Source: Cryptosporangium arvum DSM 44712
Lineage (GTDB): Bacteria > Actinomycetota > Actinomycetes > Mycobacteriales > Cryptosporangiaceae
Assembly: GCF_000585375.1 (NCBI RefSeq)
Contig: NZ_KK073874.1
Span: forward strand, 8,405,913 to 8,469,912
Length of the DNA: 64,000 nt
Direction: 5' to 3'
The notes below the pieces were generated by a model that saw only the letters and a list, made by a program, of their open reading frames with translations, had not been told where the DNA came from and made no database searches. Shown one piece after another: positions 33,998 through 43,305 of the stretch. Made by a program: the position numbers and the translations under genes. The stretch's first letter is position 1. Each line of letters opens with the position of its first letter.

Positions 33998-34873
33998 GTG
34001 CAAGAGAGTGACTGGAATCGACTAATCCGGCAGTTGAGCGAAGGCGAGTGCATACCGTTCATCGGTGCCGGAGCGTGCGCAGGCGCTATCCCAGGGGGTG
34101 GGGAACTCGCCGAGATGTATGCCGACGAGTACGGCTATCCGTTCCGTGACCGCGACGATCTGTCGCGCGTGATGCAGTACGCCGCATTCCAGGTCGGCGA
34201 TGCCGTGGATCTGAAGTCGCTGGTCGCTCAGCGCCTGACCCGATACGTCTCGCCCAATTTTCGCGCGAGCACCTCGCCGCACGGATTACTCGCTCGCTTC
34301 CCGATTCCGCTCTACCTCACCACGAATTACGACCCGTACATGACGCAGGCCCTGGTCGCTCACGGGCGCCCGCCGAACACCGCCATCTGCCATTGGGACC
34401 GCACCAACACCGGAGATCCGGTGGACCCCCGACCCGAGGCTCCGGTCGTCTTCCACCTGCACGGCGCGGCCACCGACCCGCACTCCATGGTGCTGACCCA
34501 GGACGACTACCTGAACTTCCTGCTGGCACTGGCGATCGACAAGGGGTTCGACGAGAAGAGCATCATCCCCAACGAACTGCTACCGCTGATGACCCTCCGG
34601 CCGCTCCTGTTCATCGGCTACAGCCTGAAAGACTGGTCTTTTCAAGTCCTCTCGAAAGGGCTCACTCGGCTGCTTCCCCGGGAGGAGCGACGACGGCACG
34701 TCAGCATCCAGCTGATCGACCCGTTACAAGACACCGATCGGGTGACCTTCGAACGTGCGATGTCATTTCTGAATCACCACTTCGAACGGCAGGACATCTC
34801 GGTTTACTGGGGCACCGCAGAGAACTTCTGCACCGAGTTGAACCGTCGCTTGGGGTACGGCCATGTCAGGTGA
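33998..34873 (+). CDS. SIR2-like (NAD-processing) domain protein
   Basis: It has 291 residues made almost only of a SIR2_2-type domain. Features: FIGAGACAGAIPGGGEL (NAD-binding Gly loop), YLTTNYDPYM (N110, the usual catalytic Asn), VFHLHGAATDP (H155) and LLFIGYSLKDWSFQVL. Proteins of this branch are NADases in several anti-phage systems (DSR, Thoeris ThsA, SIR2-containing Avs). No extra sensor domain is present, so the partner encoded immediately downstream (eleven-base overlap) probably controls it. GTG start with a strong ribosome-binding site. Confidence 0.87.
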   Translation: MQESDWNRLIRQLSEGECIPFIGAGACAGAIPGGGELAEMYADEYGYPFRDRDDLSRVMQYAAFQVGDAVDLKSLVAQRLTRYVSPNFRASTSPHGLLARFPIPLYLTTNYDPYMTQALVAHGRPPNTAICHWDRTNTGDPVDPRPEAPVVFHLHGAATDPHSMVLTQDDYLNFLLALAIDKGFDEKSIIPNELLPLMTLRPLLFIGYSLKDWSFQVLSKGLTRLLPREERRRHVSIQLIDPLQDTDRVTFERAMSFLNHHFERQDISVYWGTAENFCTELNRRLGYGHVR

Positions 34874-36572
34874 GCAGGTATCTCCCTATGTGGGCTCGCG
34901 CCCTTTCGAGGCATCCGACCGGCCGCTCTTCTTCGGGCGCACCCGAGAATCCGACGATGTGCGAAACCTCTGGCTGAGCAACCGCCTGCTGGTTCTTTAC
35001 GGCCGCACCGGAGTGGGAAAGACGTCGCTCGTCCAGGCCGGCGTTTTACCGGACATCACCGCATCCGGAGCCCGCTATCGCACCGACTTCCTACCTATCG
35101 GTCGGCTTCCGGCCCCCAACGCCACGCTCCGGCCCGATCCGGACGGACCGAACCCGTACGTCTTTCGGCTGCTCTCTTTCTGGCGCCCGGGGGCCACCCC
35201 CGCGCAGCTGGCGCAGATGACGCTGCCGGAATTCCTTTCCGAAGTCCCGGCCACCGTCGACGGGGACGGTTTGCCGCTGCCGCTTCTGGTGGCGATCGAC
35301 CAGTTCGAGCGGGTCTTCAGCGACGATCCGGGGAACGCGGAACATGTCGAGCAGTTTCTCGATCAACTCGCCCGGGCAACCGAACGCGTCAAGCGACTCC
35401 GGGTGCTCATCTCCATCCGCTCGGATCACGTCTCGTCGCTGCTGCGGCACGAGGCCCGGATCGGCTCGCATTATCGGGCCCGGTACGAACTGCACTCCCT
35501 CGACGCGCCCTCGGCCCTGGCCGCCGTCGCCGCGCCGGTTCGCCGAGTCGGACGGGAATTCGCCCCCGGGGTCGCCGAGCGGATGGTCACCCACCTCCGC
35601 ACCACGCGGGTGACCAGTTCCGTCGGTGAGGTGACCGACATCAGCGCCAGCAGGATCGAGCCCGTCCACCTGCAAGTAGCCTGCGCGGGCCTGTGGCGCT
35701 CGCTGCCGTCCGGCACGACCGTGATCACGGCCGAGTTCCTCCGGAACCGGGGCACCGTCGAGGAGTCGCTGCGTCGGTTCTGCACGGAATCCGTCGACGA
35801 GGTGGCGGCCCGATTCCACTATCGTCCGATCGACGTCTGGGCCTGGCTGGCGCGAACCTTTCTCCACCACCAAGGGCGTTCCAGCGCGGCTTATCAGGGC
35901 GTCGCGCTCACCGGCGGCCTCCCGAATGCGGTCGCCCTCGCATTCGAGTCACGTCGGGTACTGCGCTCGGAGGTCCGATTCGGGTCCCGCTGGTTCGAGC
36001 TGGCGCACGAGGCCTTGGCGCGCGCCATTCACGACACCGCTCGACAGTGGACCGATCCGACCGAGCCGGACGTGGACAGCACGGCCTTCGGCTATCTACG
36101 CCAAGCACAGGCCGCCTTCGCCGAGGGGCGCGAAGACCTGATGAAGGCCTACGCTCTCGAGGCGGTTCGACTGAGCCTGGTCTCGTTGCCCGAGATCCGC
36201 CGCGAGGCCATCTCCTTCCTCGCTCAAACCGGACACCGTCGGGCCAAGACCGGCCGGCGTCGAACCGGCGCGCTGGACGAACTGACGCTCGCCGTCCGCC
36301 TGCTTCCGGCCGACATCGCCGCGAAGGTCGATCTGGCCCGCGCTCTCCGCGAACTCGGCCAGGCCCAAGGCGCGCTCGCGATGCTCAGCGCCGCCCTGAT
36401 CGTCGCCCCCGACAACGTCGAGGCCCTGCTCGAACGCGGCCTGCTCCACGCGTCCCGGGGAGCTGATCGCGAAGCCAGGGCCGATCTGCACGCGGCCATC
36501 CGGCTCGATCCGGAGGTGGCCGAGCGAGCGGATGTCCGAGGGGCGTTGGCGCGGACCGACCGCCCGGCCTGA
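34863..36572 (+). CDS. nSTAND NTPase with C-terminal TPR-like repeats
   Basis: It has 569 residues. It opens with SPYVGSRPFEASDRPLFFGR, a typical nSTAND entry, then Walker A YGRTGVGKTSLVQ (K53), Walker B LLVAIDQFERVF (DQFE instead of DD) and arginine-sensor region LISIRSDHVSSLL. A winged-helix-like part follows (about residues 270-400), and a short TPR region (about 455-560, LLPADIAAKVDLARALRELG). Overlap with the SIR2 gene implies coupled synthesis. By analogy with Avs proteins, the STAND module would sense a trigger and activate the SIR2 NADase; here the two are separate polypeptides. No large sensor array is present. Confidence 0.87.
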   Translation: MSGEQVSPYVGSRPFEASDRPLFFGRTRESDDVRNLWLSNRLLVLYGRTGVGKTSLVQAGVLPDITASGARYRTDFLPIGRLPAPNATLRPDPDGPNPYVFRLLSFWRPGATPAQLAQMTLPEFLSEVPATVDGDGLPLPLLVAIDQFERVFSDDPGNAEHVEQFLDQLARATERVKRLRVLISIRSDHVSSLLRHEARIGSHYRARYELHSLDAPSALAAVAAPVRRVGREFAPGVAERMVTHLRTTRVTSSVGEVTDISASRIEPVHLQVACAGLWRSLPSGTTVITAEFLRNRGTVEESLRRFCTESVDEVAARFHYRPIDVWAWLARTFLHHQGRSSAAYQGVALTGGLPNAVALAFESRRVLRSEVRFGSRWFELAHEALARAIHDTARQWTDPTEPDVDSTAFGYLRQAQAAFAEGREDLMKAYALEAVRLSLVSLPEIRREAISFLAQTGHRRAKTGRRRTGALDELTLAVRLLPADIAAKVDLARALRELGQAQGALAMLSAALIVAPDNVEALLERGLLHASRGADREARADLHAAIRLDPEVAERADVRGALARTDRPA

Positions 36573-36637
36573 TCGCACGAACACGACGACGACGGTGCCC
36601 ACCGCAGGTCGCGGGATCGCCAGCAGGGGGAAACAAC

Positions 36638-37396
36638 ATGCGTGGGGTGGCTCGGCGGGTTTCGGCGGACATCGCTGCGCTTCGGCACCTCGACGCGTAT
36701 GTCGTCTCCGCGCTCGCGCTGGTCTTCGCCGTCGTCACCGTGCTCAGCGACGCCATCTCGGTCGACCTCCGGTGGGCCGTGGCGCTGGCCGGCCTGGGGG
36801 TGCTCGTCTACCGCACCACTGCTCCCAAGCCCGACGTCACCATCGACCAGTTGCTGCAGGACCGCCAAGGGTTCGAGGCGGCGCCGGCCGCGGCCCGGCT
36901 CCGGAAGGCGCGCGAAGTCTGGCTCTTCGCGCCGACCGGGATCAACTTCCTGTCCGAGGAGAACCTGGCCGCGCTCCGGGCCGGGCCGATGTCCCGCCCC
37001 GACGGCAGCCTGCGTGTCATGGTGCTCGACCCCGCGAACGAGGCCGCGATGACGCTCGCGGTGCGCCAGTTGGACGACTCGATCACGTACCCGCTGCAGG
37101 AGTTCGGCGCGTGCCACCGCCAGGTGGTCCAGCGGTTGGAGGCGATCGCGAACACCTGGCCGAAGACCGGCACGTTCGAGTACCGGTACCTCGACTACAA
37201 CCCCGGCTTCAGTCTCGTGGCGATCGATCCGACCGGCAAACAAGGCCGGGTCATCGTCGAATTCCATGGTTTTCGGAACGAGGCGACGTCGTCCCGGATG
37301 CATTTCGAGCTGGGCACCTCCGACAGCCGCAGATGGTTCCTGTACTGGACCAATCAGTTCGAACAGATGTGGGCGGCGGCCCGCTCACCTGACTGA
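36638..37396 (+). CDS. Two-TM membrane protein with PLD-like soluble domain
   Basis: It has 252 residues. Two hydrophobic helices lie near the N-terminus (about 20-38, [20 protein letters not shown], and 44-62), followed by a cytoplasmic domain of ~180 residues. The domain contains [20 protein letters not shown] and a closing [20 protein letters not shown], a combination seen in phospholipase-D-like folds, but no HKD motif is visible, so any catalytic role is doubtful. It lies 65 bp after the nSTAND gene on the same strand and may be the last component of that operon or a membrane effector. Confidence 0.65.
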   Translation: MRGVARRVSADIAALRHLDAYVVSALALVFAVVTVLSDAISVDLRWAVALAGLGVLVYRTTAPKPDVTIDQLLQDRQGFEAAPAAARLRKAREVWLFAPTGINFLSEENLAALRAGPMSRPDGSLRVMVLDPANEAAMTLAVRQLDDSITYPLQEFGACHRQVVQRLEAIANTWPKTGTFEYRYLDYNPGFSLVAIDPTGKQGRVIVEFHGFRNEATSSRMHFELGTSDSRRWFLYWTNQFEQMWAAARSPD

Positions 37397-37523
37397 ACCG
37401 AATCAGACAAACGCGAGGAACGTCACCCTTATTCTCGTCCGCTCGTGCGCCATGATTACCAGCGGGTACAACTATTCGGCTACCACACAGCCGCCACCGC
37501 AGGCGTCGACGAGGGAGACGAGC

Positions 37524-39281
37524 GTGCACAAGGTTCTCATCGCCAACCGGGGTGAGATCGCGGTTCGCGTGGTTCGCGCCTGCCGTGATGCGGGGTTGGT
37601 CAGCGTGGCCGTCTACGCCGACTCCGACCGGGACGCGCTGCACGCGCGGCTGGCCGACGAAGCGTACGCGCTGGGCGGCGACACCCCGGGCGACTCGTAC
37701 CTGCGCATCGACAAGCTGATCGACGTCGCGAAGCAGTCCGGCGCGGACGCGGTCCACCCGGGCTACGGATTCCTGTCGGAGAACGCCGAGTTCGCGCAGG
37801 CCGTGATCGACGCCGACCTCACCTGGATCGGCCCCACGCCGGACGCGATCCGGGCCCTCGGCGACAAGGTCGAGGCCCGGCACATCGCCACCGCGGCCGG
37901 CGCCCCGCTGGTCCCCGGCACGAAGGACCCGGTCGCCGGCGCCGACGAGGTCGTGGCGTTCGCCGAGGAGCACGGGCTTCCGGTCGCGATCAAAGCCGCG
38001 TTCGGCGGTGGCGGGCGTGGCCTGAAGGTCGCGCGGACGCTGGAGGAGATCCCGGAGCTGTTCGCCTCCGCCGTGCGCGAGGCGGAGGCCGCGTTCGGCC
38101 GCGGCGAATGCTTCGTCGAGCGCTACCTGGACCACCCGCGGCACGTCGAGGCCCAGGTGCTGGCCGATCAGCACGGCACGGTGGTGGTCGTCGGCACCCG
38201 CGACTGCTCGCTGCAGCGGCGTCACCAGAAGCTGGTGGAAGAGGCCCCGGCGCCGTTCCTGAACGACACCCAGCGCAAGAACATCCACGACGCCGCCAAA
38301 GCCATCTGCAAGGCGGCCGGGTACCACGGCGCCGGCACGGTCGAGTTCCTCGTCGGTGTCGACGGCACGATCAGCTTCCTCGAGGTCAACACGCGGTTGC
38401 AGGTCGAGCACCCGGTCAGCGAGGAGACCGCGGGCGTCGACCTGGTCCGTGAGCAGTTCCGGATCGCCGACGGCGAGCCGCTGCGGTTCACCGAGGACCC
38501 CACGCCGCGCGGCCACTCGTTCGAGTTCCGCATCAACGGCGAGGACCCCGGCCGCAACTTCCTGCCCGCCCCCGGCGCGGTCAACTCGTTCGTGCTGCCC
38601 ACCGGGCCGGGCGTCCGGGTCGACACCGGCGTCGAGCCGGGCTCGGTGATCGGCGGGAACTTCGACTCGCTGCTGGCCAAGCTGATCGTCACCGGCTCCA
38701 GCCGGCAGGAGGCGCTCGAGCGCTCCCGGCGGGCCCTGGACGAGATGCAGGTCGACGGCATCGCGACCGTGCTGCCGTTCCACCGCGTCGTGGTTCGCGA
38801 CCCGGCGTTCGCTCCCGCCGACGCCGACGAGGCGTTCAGCGTCCACACGCGATGGATCGAGACCGAGTTCGACAACCAGATCCCGCCGTACTCCGGAAGC
38901 GCCCCCGAGGCCGCCGAAGAGGCCGAGCGCGAGATCGTCGTCGTCGAGGTCGGAGGGAAGCGGCTGGAGGTGTCGCTCCCCGCGGGCCTGGCCACCAGCG
39001 CACCGGCGCAGGCCACCAAGAAGCCGAAGAAGCGGGCCGGCGGCACCAAGGCCGGCGCGGGGGCGAGCGGCGACTCGGTGGTCTCCCCGATGCAGGGCAC
39101 GATCGTGAAGATCGCGGTCGCCGACGGGGACGAGGTCGCCGAGGGTGACCTGGTCGTCGTTCTCGAGGCGATGAAGATGGAGCAGCCGCTCACCGCGCAC
39201 AAGGCCGGCACCGTCTCCGACCTGTCGGCCGCGGTCGGCGACGTCATCGCCTCCGGCGCGGCCGTCTGCGAGATCAAATAA
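37524..39281 (+). CDS. accA3: Acetyl/propionyl-CoA carboxylase alpha subunit (biotin carboxylase + BCCP)
   Basis: It has 585 residues. Biotin carboxylase domain: [52 protein letters not shown] (ATP-grasp Gly loop), [24 protein letters not shown] domain: C-terminal EAMKMEQPL with the biotinylated Lys, preceded by a Lys/Ala/Gly linker. It serves the AccD/AccE subunits encoded at 21.8-23.7 kb and is modified by BirA. The GTG at 37524 is preferred; the frame is open further upstream but there is no family match there. Confidence 0.95.
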   Translation: MHKVLIANRGEIAVRVVRACRDAGLVSVAVYADSDRDALHARLADEAYALGGDTPGDSYLRIDKLIDVAKQSGADAVHPGYGFLSENAEFAQAVIDADLTWIGPTPDAIRALGDKVEARHIATAAGAPLVPGTKDPVAGADEVVAFAEEHGLPVAIKAAFGGGGRGLKVARTLEEIPELFASAVREAEAAFGRGECFVERYLDHPRHVEAQVLADQHGTVVVVGTRDCSLQRRHQKLVEEAPAPFLNDTQRKNIHDAAKAICKAAGYHGAGTVEFLVGVDGTISFLEVNTRLQVEHPVSEETAGVDLVREQFRIADGEPLRFTEDPTPRGHSFEFRINGEDPGRNFLPAPGAVNSFVLPTGPGVRVDTGVEPGSVIGGNFDSLLAKLIVTGSSRQEALERSRRALDEMQVDGIATVLPFHRVVVRDPAFAPADADEAFSVHTRWIETEFDNQIPPYSGSAPEAAEEAEREIVVVEVGGKRLEVSLPAGLATSAPAQATKKPKKRAGGTKAGAGASGDSVVSPMQGTIVKIAVADGDEVAEGDLVVVLEAMKMEQPLTAHKAGTVSDLSAAVGDVIASGAAVCEIK

Positions 39282-39284
39282 CCA

Positions 39285-40352
39285 TCAATCGGTGTACTCG
39301 GTGATGCTCTCGACGAGCGTCGCGAGAAACTCCTTCGGCTTCTCGATGTGCGGTGCGTGGCCGGTGTCGGTGATCACGAGTTCCTCGTACCGACCACCGG
39401 CCAGCACGTACCGGTCGAGCACGTGCCGGGTCTGCGACACCATCGGCTGCGCCGGCGCGACCTGCTCGCCGGGCCACCCCGGCACGGCGCCGATCTGTCC
39501 CAGGTACGCCAGGTCGAACAGCGACGTGTCGGAGACGATCACGTCCGAGTCGCCGCGGATCCAGTAGATCGGCGGCTTCGGCTCGATCACGTCCAGGTCG
39601 TCGACCCGGAAGAACGTCGGCGCCATCGTGTTGAGCACACCGCGCGTGCCCGGCAGCGCGCCCGGCCACTCGGGCGTGACCTCGGCCGTACCCGGGTAGT
39701 TGTCGTCGCCGGTGCGGGTGCTGAGCATCGAGCTCACCCAGCGGTCGGCGTCGTCGGGCTCGGGGGTGAAACCCGACTTCACGTAGCTGCTGAGCAGCAC
39801 CGAACGCGGGGAGACCGCCGCGTCCGCGGCGCGGTCGCCGGTGGCGAGACGCTGCACGAACTCACCGTTCGCGCTGCCGGCCCCGGAGCCCAGCCCCGGC
39901 GGGTCGAGATGTACCCCGTCGACGCCCTTGGTGCCGCCGAACCCGTACGGCGAGACGGGGTTGACGAGCGTCGCCGTGCGGACGATCTCCGGGTGTTCAC
40001 GCAGGATGTGCAGCACCACGCCGCCGCCCATGCTCCACCCGACCAGGTGCACGCGGTCCAGTTCGAGCGTGGCCAGCAGCCCGAGCACGTCGTCGCTGAA
40101 GTCACGCAGGCCGCGGGTCGCGTCGACCGGTAGCTGGTCGGTGTCGCCGAAACCACGCAGGTCGACGGCGATCGGCCGGAACGTCGCCGGGAGGTCGCGC
40201 ATCGCGTACTGCCAGAACAGCGACGACGACACATTCCCGTGGACGAAGACGACCGGCTCGCCGTCGGTACGGTGCTCGACCTCGAGGACGTTCACGGTCA
40301 ATCGTTCGGTCGGAACCCGACGGGTGGTGATCCCGGGCAGCAACAAGTCCAT
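39285..40352 (-). CDS. Alpha/beta-hydrolase
   Basis: It has 355 residues. Oxyanion-hole segment VVFVHGNVSSSLFWQYAM, nucleophile elbow LVGWSMGGGVVLH (Ser), late His in ITDTGHAPHIEKPKEF, and acid probably D in WIRGDSDVIV. A lid-like insert lies between about residues 130 and 240. General esterase/epoxide-hydrolase-like fold, substrate unknown. ATG at 40352 follows a GTG at 40355; GGAGCG precedes both. It starts three bases beyond the accA3 stop (convergent). Confidence 0.85.
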   Translation of the reverse strand: MDLLLPGITTRRVPTERLTVNVLEVEHRTDGEPVVFVHGNVSSSLFWQYAMRDLPATFRPIAVDLRGFGDTDQLPVDATRGLRDFSDDVLGLLATLELDRVHLVGWSMGGGVVLHILREHPEIVRTATLVNPVSPYGFGGTKGVDGVHLDPPGLGSGAGSANGEFVQRLATGDRAADAAVSPRSVLLSSYVKSGFTPEPDDADRWVSSMLSTRTGDDNYPGTAEVTPEWPGALPGTRGVLNTMAPTFFRVDDLDVIEPKPPIYWIRGDSDVIVSDTSLFDLAYLGQIGAVPGWPGEQVAPAQPMVSQTRHVLDRYVLAGGRYEELVITDTGHAPHIEKPKEFLATLVESITEYTD

Positions 40353-40433
40353 CACTGCGCTCCGTTCTGGATGGCGACGGCGACCGCTTTCACACTCACA
40401 CCACCAGTCCGGCCCGTCAACGGGGCGGAAGTC

Positions 40434-41834
40434 CTACTCGAACTCGTGTTGCATGAGTTGGCGCGCCGCCTCGGTGAGCGAGCCGGAGAGCGACGGGTAG
40501 ATCGAGATCGTCTGGGCGATCTGGTCGACCGTGAGGTGGTTCTGGACCGCCATCGCGACCGGCAGGATGAGCTCGCTCGCCCGCGGCGCGACGACGACCC
40601 CACCGATCACCAGCCCGGACGCCGGGCGGCAGAAGAGCTTCACGAAGCCGTCGGTGAGGCCCTGCATCTTCGCCCGCGGGTTGGTGCCGAGCGGCAGCGT
40701 GACCGTGCGCGCGGGCACCTCCCCCGCCTCCATCGTCGTCTGCCCGAACCCGACCGTGGAGATCTCCGGGTCGGTGAACACGTTCGCGGCGACCGTACGC
40801 AGCCGCAGCGGCTGCACCGCCTCGCCGAGCGCGTGCGCCATCGCGATCCGGCCCTGGGCGGCGGCCACCGACGCGAGCATCAGCACGCCGGTGACGTCAC
40901 CGGCGGCGTAGATGCCGGGCACGTTGGTGCGCGACACCCGGTCGACGGTGACGAACCCGCCGCCGCCGGTCTCGACGCCGCTCTCCTTGAGCCCGAGGTC
41001 CTCGGTGTTCGGCACCGAACCGATGGTCATCAGCGCGTGGCTGCCCTCGACCGTGCGGCCGTCGGTGAGCCGCACCACGATGCCGTCGCCCGTGCGCTCG
41101 ACCCGCTCGGCGCGAGCCTTGTACAGGATCGTCATCCCCCGCCGGGCGAACACCTGCTCGATCAGGTTCGCGGCGTCGGAGTCCTCGTGCGGCATCACCC
41201 GGTCGCGGCTGGAGACGAGCGTGACCTGAACGCCCATCGCCAGGTACGCGCTGGCGAACTCGGCCCCGGTGACGCCGGAGCCGACCACCACCAGGTGGGT
41301 CGGCAGCTCCGGCAGGTCGTAGACGTCACGCCAGGTCAGGATGCGCTCGCCGTCGGGCTCGGCGCCCGCGATGACGCGCGGCGCGGCGCCGGTGGCCAGC
41401 AGGACGTTGTCGGCCTCGACCCGGTACGGCGTTCCGCCGGCCGGCTCGATCGTGACGACGTGGCGCAACTCGACGCGGCCGTCGAGCCGGGCGGCCCCGG
41501 TGATCACCTCGACGCCGGCCGCGGCGACCGTGCTGCGGATGTCGGCCGACTGCGCCAGCGCGAGGCCCTTGACCCGGCCGTGCACGGCGGCGGCGTTGAC
41601 CTTCACGTCCTCGGGCTCGCAGGCCATGACGCCGACCGAATCGCCGTGCCGGAACGCGTTCGCGGCGTCCGACGAGGCGATGAACGTCTTGCTCGGCACG
41701 CAGTCGTAGAGCACGCACGCGCCGCCGAGCCCGTCGCGTTCGACGAGCGTCACCTCGGCACCCAGCCGGGCAGCGACGAGCGCCGCCTCATATCCGGCGG
41801 GACCGCCACCAATGATCACGATGCGCGAGGACAC
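40434..41834 (-). CDS. lpdA: NAD(P)H-quinone reductase / dihydrolipoamide-dehydrogenase-like flavoprotein
   Basis: It has 466 residues. FAD motif VIIGGGPAGYEAALVAARLG, redox region GGACVLYDCVPSKTF, NAD motif LVVVGSGVTGAEFASAYLAM, then GIYAAGDVTGVLMLASVAAA and the dimer interface SIYPSLSGSLTEAARQL. It matches M. tuberculosis LpdA (Rv3303c) segment by segment as I recall it; that enzyme reduces quinones rather than lipoamide. Unlike my memory of Rv3303c, this protein keeps both cysteines (C-x4-C). Start is the GTG at 41834; upstream codons have no family match. Confidence 0.87.
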   Translation of the reverse strand: MSSRIVIIGGGPAGYEAALVAARLGAEVTLVERDGLGGACVLYDCVPSKTFIASSDAANAFRHGDSVGVMACEPEDVKVNAAAVHGRVKGLALAQSADIRSTVAAAGVEVITGAARLDGRVELRHVVTIEPAGGTPYRVEADNVLLATGAAPRVIAGAEPDGERILTWRDVYDLPELPTHLVVVGSGVTGAEFASAYLAMGVQVTLVSSRDRVMPHEDSDAANLIEQVFARRGMTILYKARAERVERTGDGIVVRLTDGRTVEGSHALMTIGSVPNTEDLGLKESGVETGGGGFVTVDRVSRTNVPGIYAAGDVTGVLMLASVAAAQGRIAMAHALGEAVQPLRLRTVAANVFTDPEISTVGFGQTTMEAGEVPARTVTLPLGTNPRAKMQGLTDGFVKLFCRPASGLVIGGVVVAPRASELILPVAMAVQNHLTVDQIAQTISIYPSLSGSLTEAARQLMQHEFE

Positions 41835-41901
41835 GACAAAAACCTTAGTCGACGTCAGTCGGGGAACAGGCGCCCCACCGTCCCGGTTAGAGTGCCCACC
41901 C

Positions 41902-42354
41902 ATGGGCCTCTACGCCGCCTACGGGACGAACATGCACCCGAGCCAGATGCAGGAGCGCTGCCCGCGCTCCCCGAGCGCCGGTATCGGCTGGCTCGAGGGA
42001 TGGCGGCTGACGTTCGGCGGTGAGGAACTCGGCTGGGACGGAGCGCTCGCCACGATCGTCGAGGCGCCGGACGAGCGGGTGTTCGTCGCGCTGTACGACG
42101 TCAGCGAGTTCGACGAGCCGACGCTCGACGCCTGGGAGGGCGCCGACCGCGGCCTCTACCGCAAGCTCAAGGTGCGCGTGCACACGCTCGAGGGCGAGGC
42201 GCTGGCCTGGCTGCACGTGCTCGACTCGTTCGAGGGCGGCCTCCCGTCGGCGCGCTACCTCGGCCTGATCGCCGAAGCCGCCCAGGCCGCCGGCGCGCCC
42301 GACGACTACGTCAGCGAGCTCCGCAGGCGTCCCTGCAACTCAACCGAGCTGTAG
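41902..42354 (+). CDS. Gamma-glutamylcyclotransferase-like protein
   Basis: It has 150 residues starting GLYAAYGTNMHPSQMQERCP, the substrate-loop variant YGTN of the usual YGSN in GGCT/AIG2-like proteins; FVALYDVSEFDEPTLDAWEG is also typical. It could act on gamma-glutamyl peptides. ATG at 41902. Its end overlaps the convergent MarR-GNAT gene by 15 bp. Confidence 0.8.
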   Translation: MGLYAAYGTNMHPSQMQERCPRSPSAGIGWLEGWRLTFGGEELGWDGALATIVEAPDERVFVALYDVSEFDEPTLDAWEGADRGLYRKLKVRVHTLEGEALAWLHVLDSFEGGLPSARYLGLIAEAAQAAGAPDDYVSELRRRPCNSTEL

Positions 42355-43245
42355 CGACCAGTGCTCGGCCCGCCCGTTCGGGTCGAGTGAGTCGGCCGAG
42401 CTGGTGCGGTCGAGGGTGAAGCCCGCCTTCGCGTAGATGGCGCGAGCCGCGGACAACGCGTCCTGGGTGTGGAGCACGATCCGCCGGTACCCCTCGGCCC
42501 GCGCGTACGCCACGCACTCGTCCACCAGGCGGACGCCGAGCCGCTGACCGCGGGCGGCCGGCTCGACCAGGAGTAGGCGCAGCCGCGCGGTGTCGGCGTC
42601 CTCGGGCGCGCACGCGATCGACCCCAGCAGGCGTCCGGCGCGTTCGGCCACCCACACCCGTGACCGGGCCCGCGGTTCGAGCAGGTCGGCGACGATCCGC
42701 GCGACCGCGGCCTCGAAGCCCGGCCAGCCGTACTCCGCCTGGTAGACCTCGGCGTGCCGGGTCAGCACCCAGCCGAGCTCGCCGATGCGTGCCGGCCGGA
42801 TCGAGACGTCCGGCCCGGGCTCGGGGAAGAGCAGGCCGGCCACGGTGTCCAACGCCGTCACCAGCGCGCCCCGATCGTCCGGGCGCAGCGGACCGAGCAG
42901 TTCCGCGACCCGGGCGTCGGCCCTCGACGCCAGTTGCGCGGCCACCGCGAGCCCGGCATCGGTGACGGCGACGAGCTGCCGTCGCCGGTCGTCCGGATCG
43001 ACCGTCCGAGTGAGCAACCCTCGCTCCGCGAGCCGGTCGAGCAGACGGGTCGTGTATCCGGGATCGAGCTGCAGCCGGCCGCGGAGCTCCACCACCGGCT
43101 GCGGTGAGCGCTGCGTGAGCTCGTAGACCAGCCGGGCCTCCGGAAGGGTCAGACCGGAGTGGAGGTAGCTGTCGTCGAGCAGCGCGGTGACTTCGGTCCA
43201 GGCCCGGTTGAACCGCCGCACGGAGGCGATCTGGGTTGCCGTCAT
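42340..43245 (-). CDS. MarR-GNAT fusion: winged-helix regulator with acetyltransferase domain
   Basis: It has 301 residues. The N-terminal MarR winged helix (about residues 5-140: LTLPEARLVYELTQRSPQPV, DPGYTTRLLDRLAERGLLTR, DPDDRRRQLVAVTDAG) is fused to a C-terminal GNAT (about 150-300) with the acetyl-CoA loop EPAARGQRLGVRLVDECVAY. Such fusions are common but poorly understood; the acetyl-CoA domain could respond to metabolite levels. An in-frame ATG twelve bases upstream (43257) is also possible. The palindrome at 43266-43282 upstream is its probable operator. Confidence 0.87.
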   Translation of the reverse strand: MTATQIASVRRFNRAWTEVTALLDDSYLHSGLTLPEARLVYELTQRSPQPVVELRGRLQLDPGYTTRLLDRLAERGLLTRTVDPDDRRRQLVAVTDAGLAVAAQLASRADARVAELLGPLRPDDRGALVTALDTVAGLLFPEPGPDVSIRPARIGELGWVLTRHAEVYQAEYGWPGFEAAVARIVADLLEPRARSRVWVAERAGRLLGSIACAPEDADTARLRLLLVEPAARGQRLGVRLVDECVAYARAEGYRRIVLHTQDALSAARAIYAKAGFTLDRTSSADSLDPNGRAEHWSLQLG

Positions 43246-43265
43246 ACGAGGGATCATCGCGCATT

Positions 43266-43282
43266 CTTTGACGGAGTCAAAG
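43266..43282. promoter_or_regulatory. Perfect 17-bp palindrome, probable MarR operator
   Basis: CTTTGAC-GGA-GTCAAAG is a perfect inverted repeat between the divergent MarR-GNAT and ligD genes, 24 bp before the ligD GTG. TTGAC-N3-GTCAA is a known MarR-family operator form. It is well placed to control both genes. Confidence 0.7.
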
Positions 43283-43305
43283 GATATCGGTGATAAAGAA
43301 GAGCC

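Noticed and set aside
27850-37396. Searched for an integrase, tRNA end or direct-repeat attachment sites around the RiPP/SIR2 island
   Set aside because: None could be seen by eye, so the island is not called as an integrative element.
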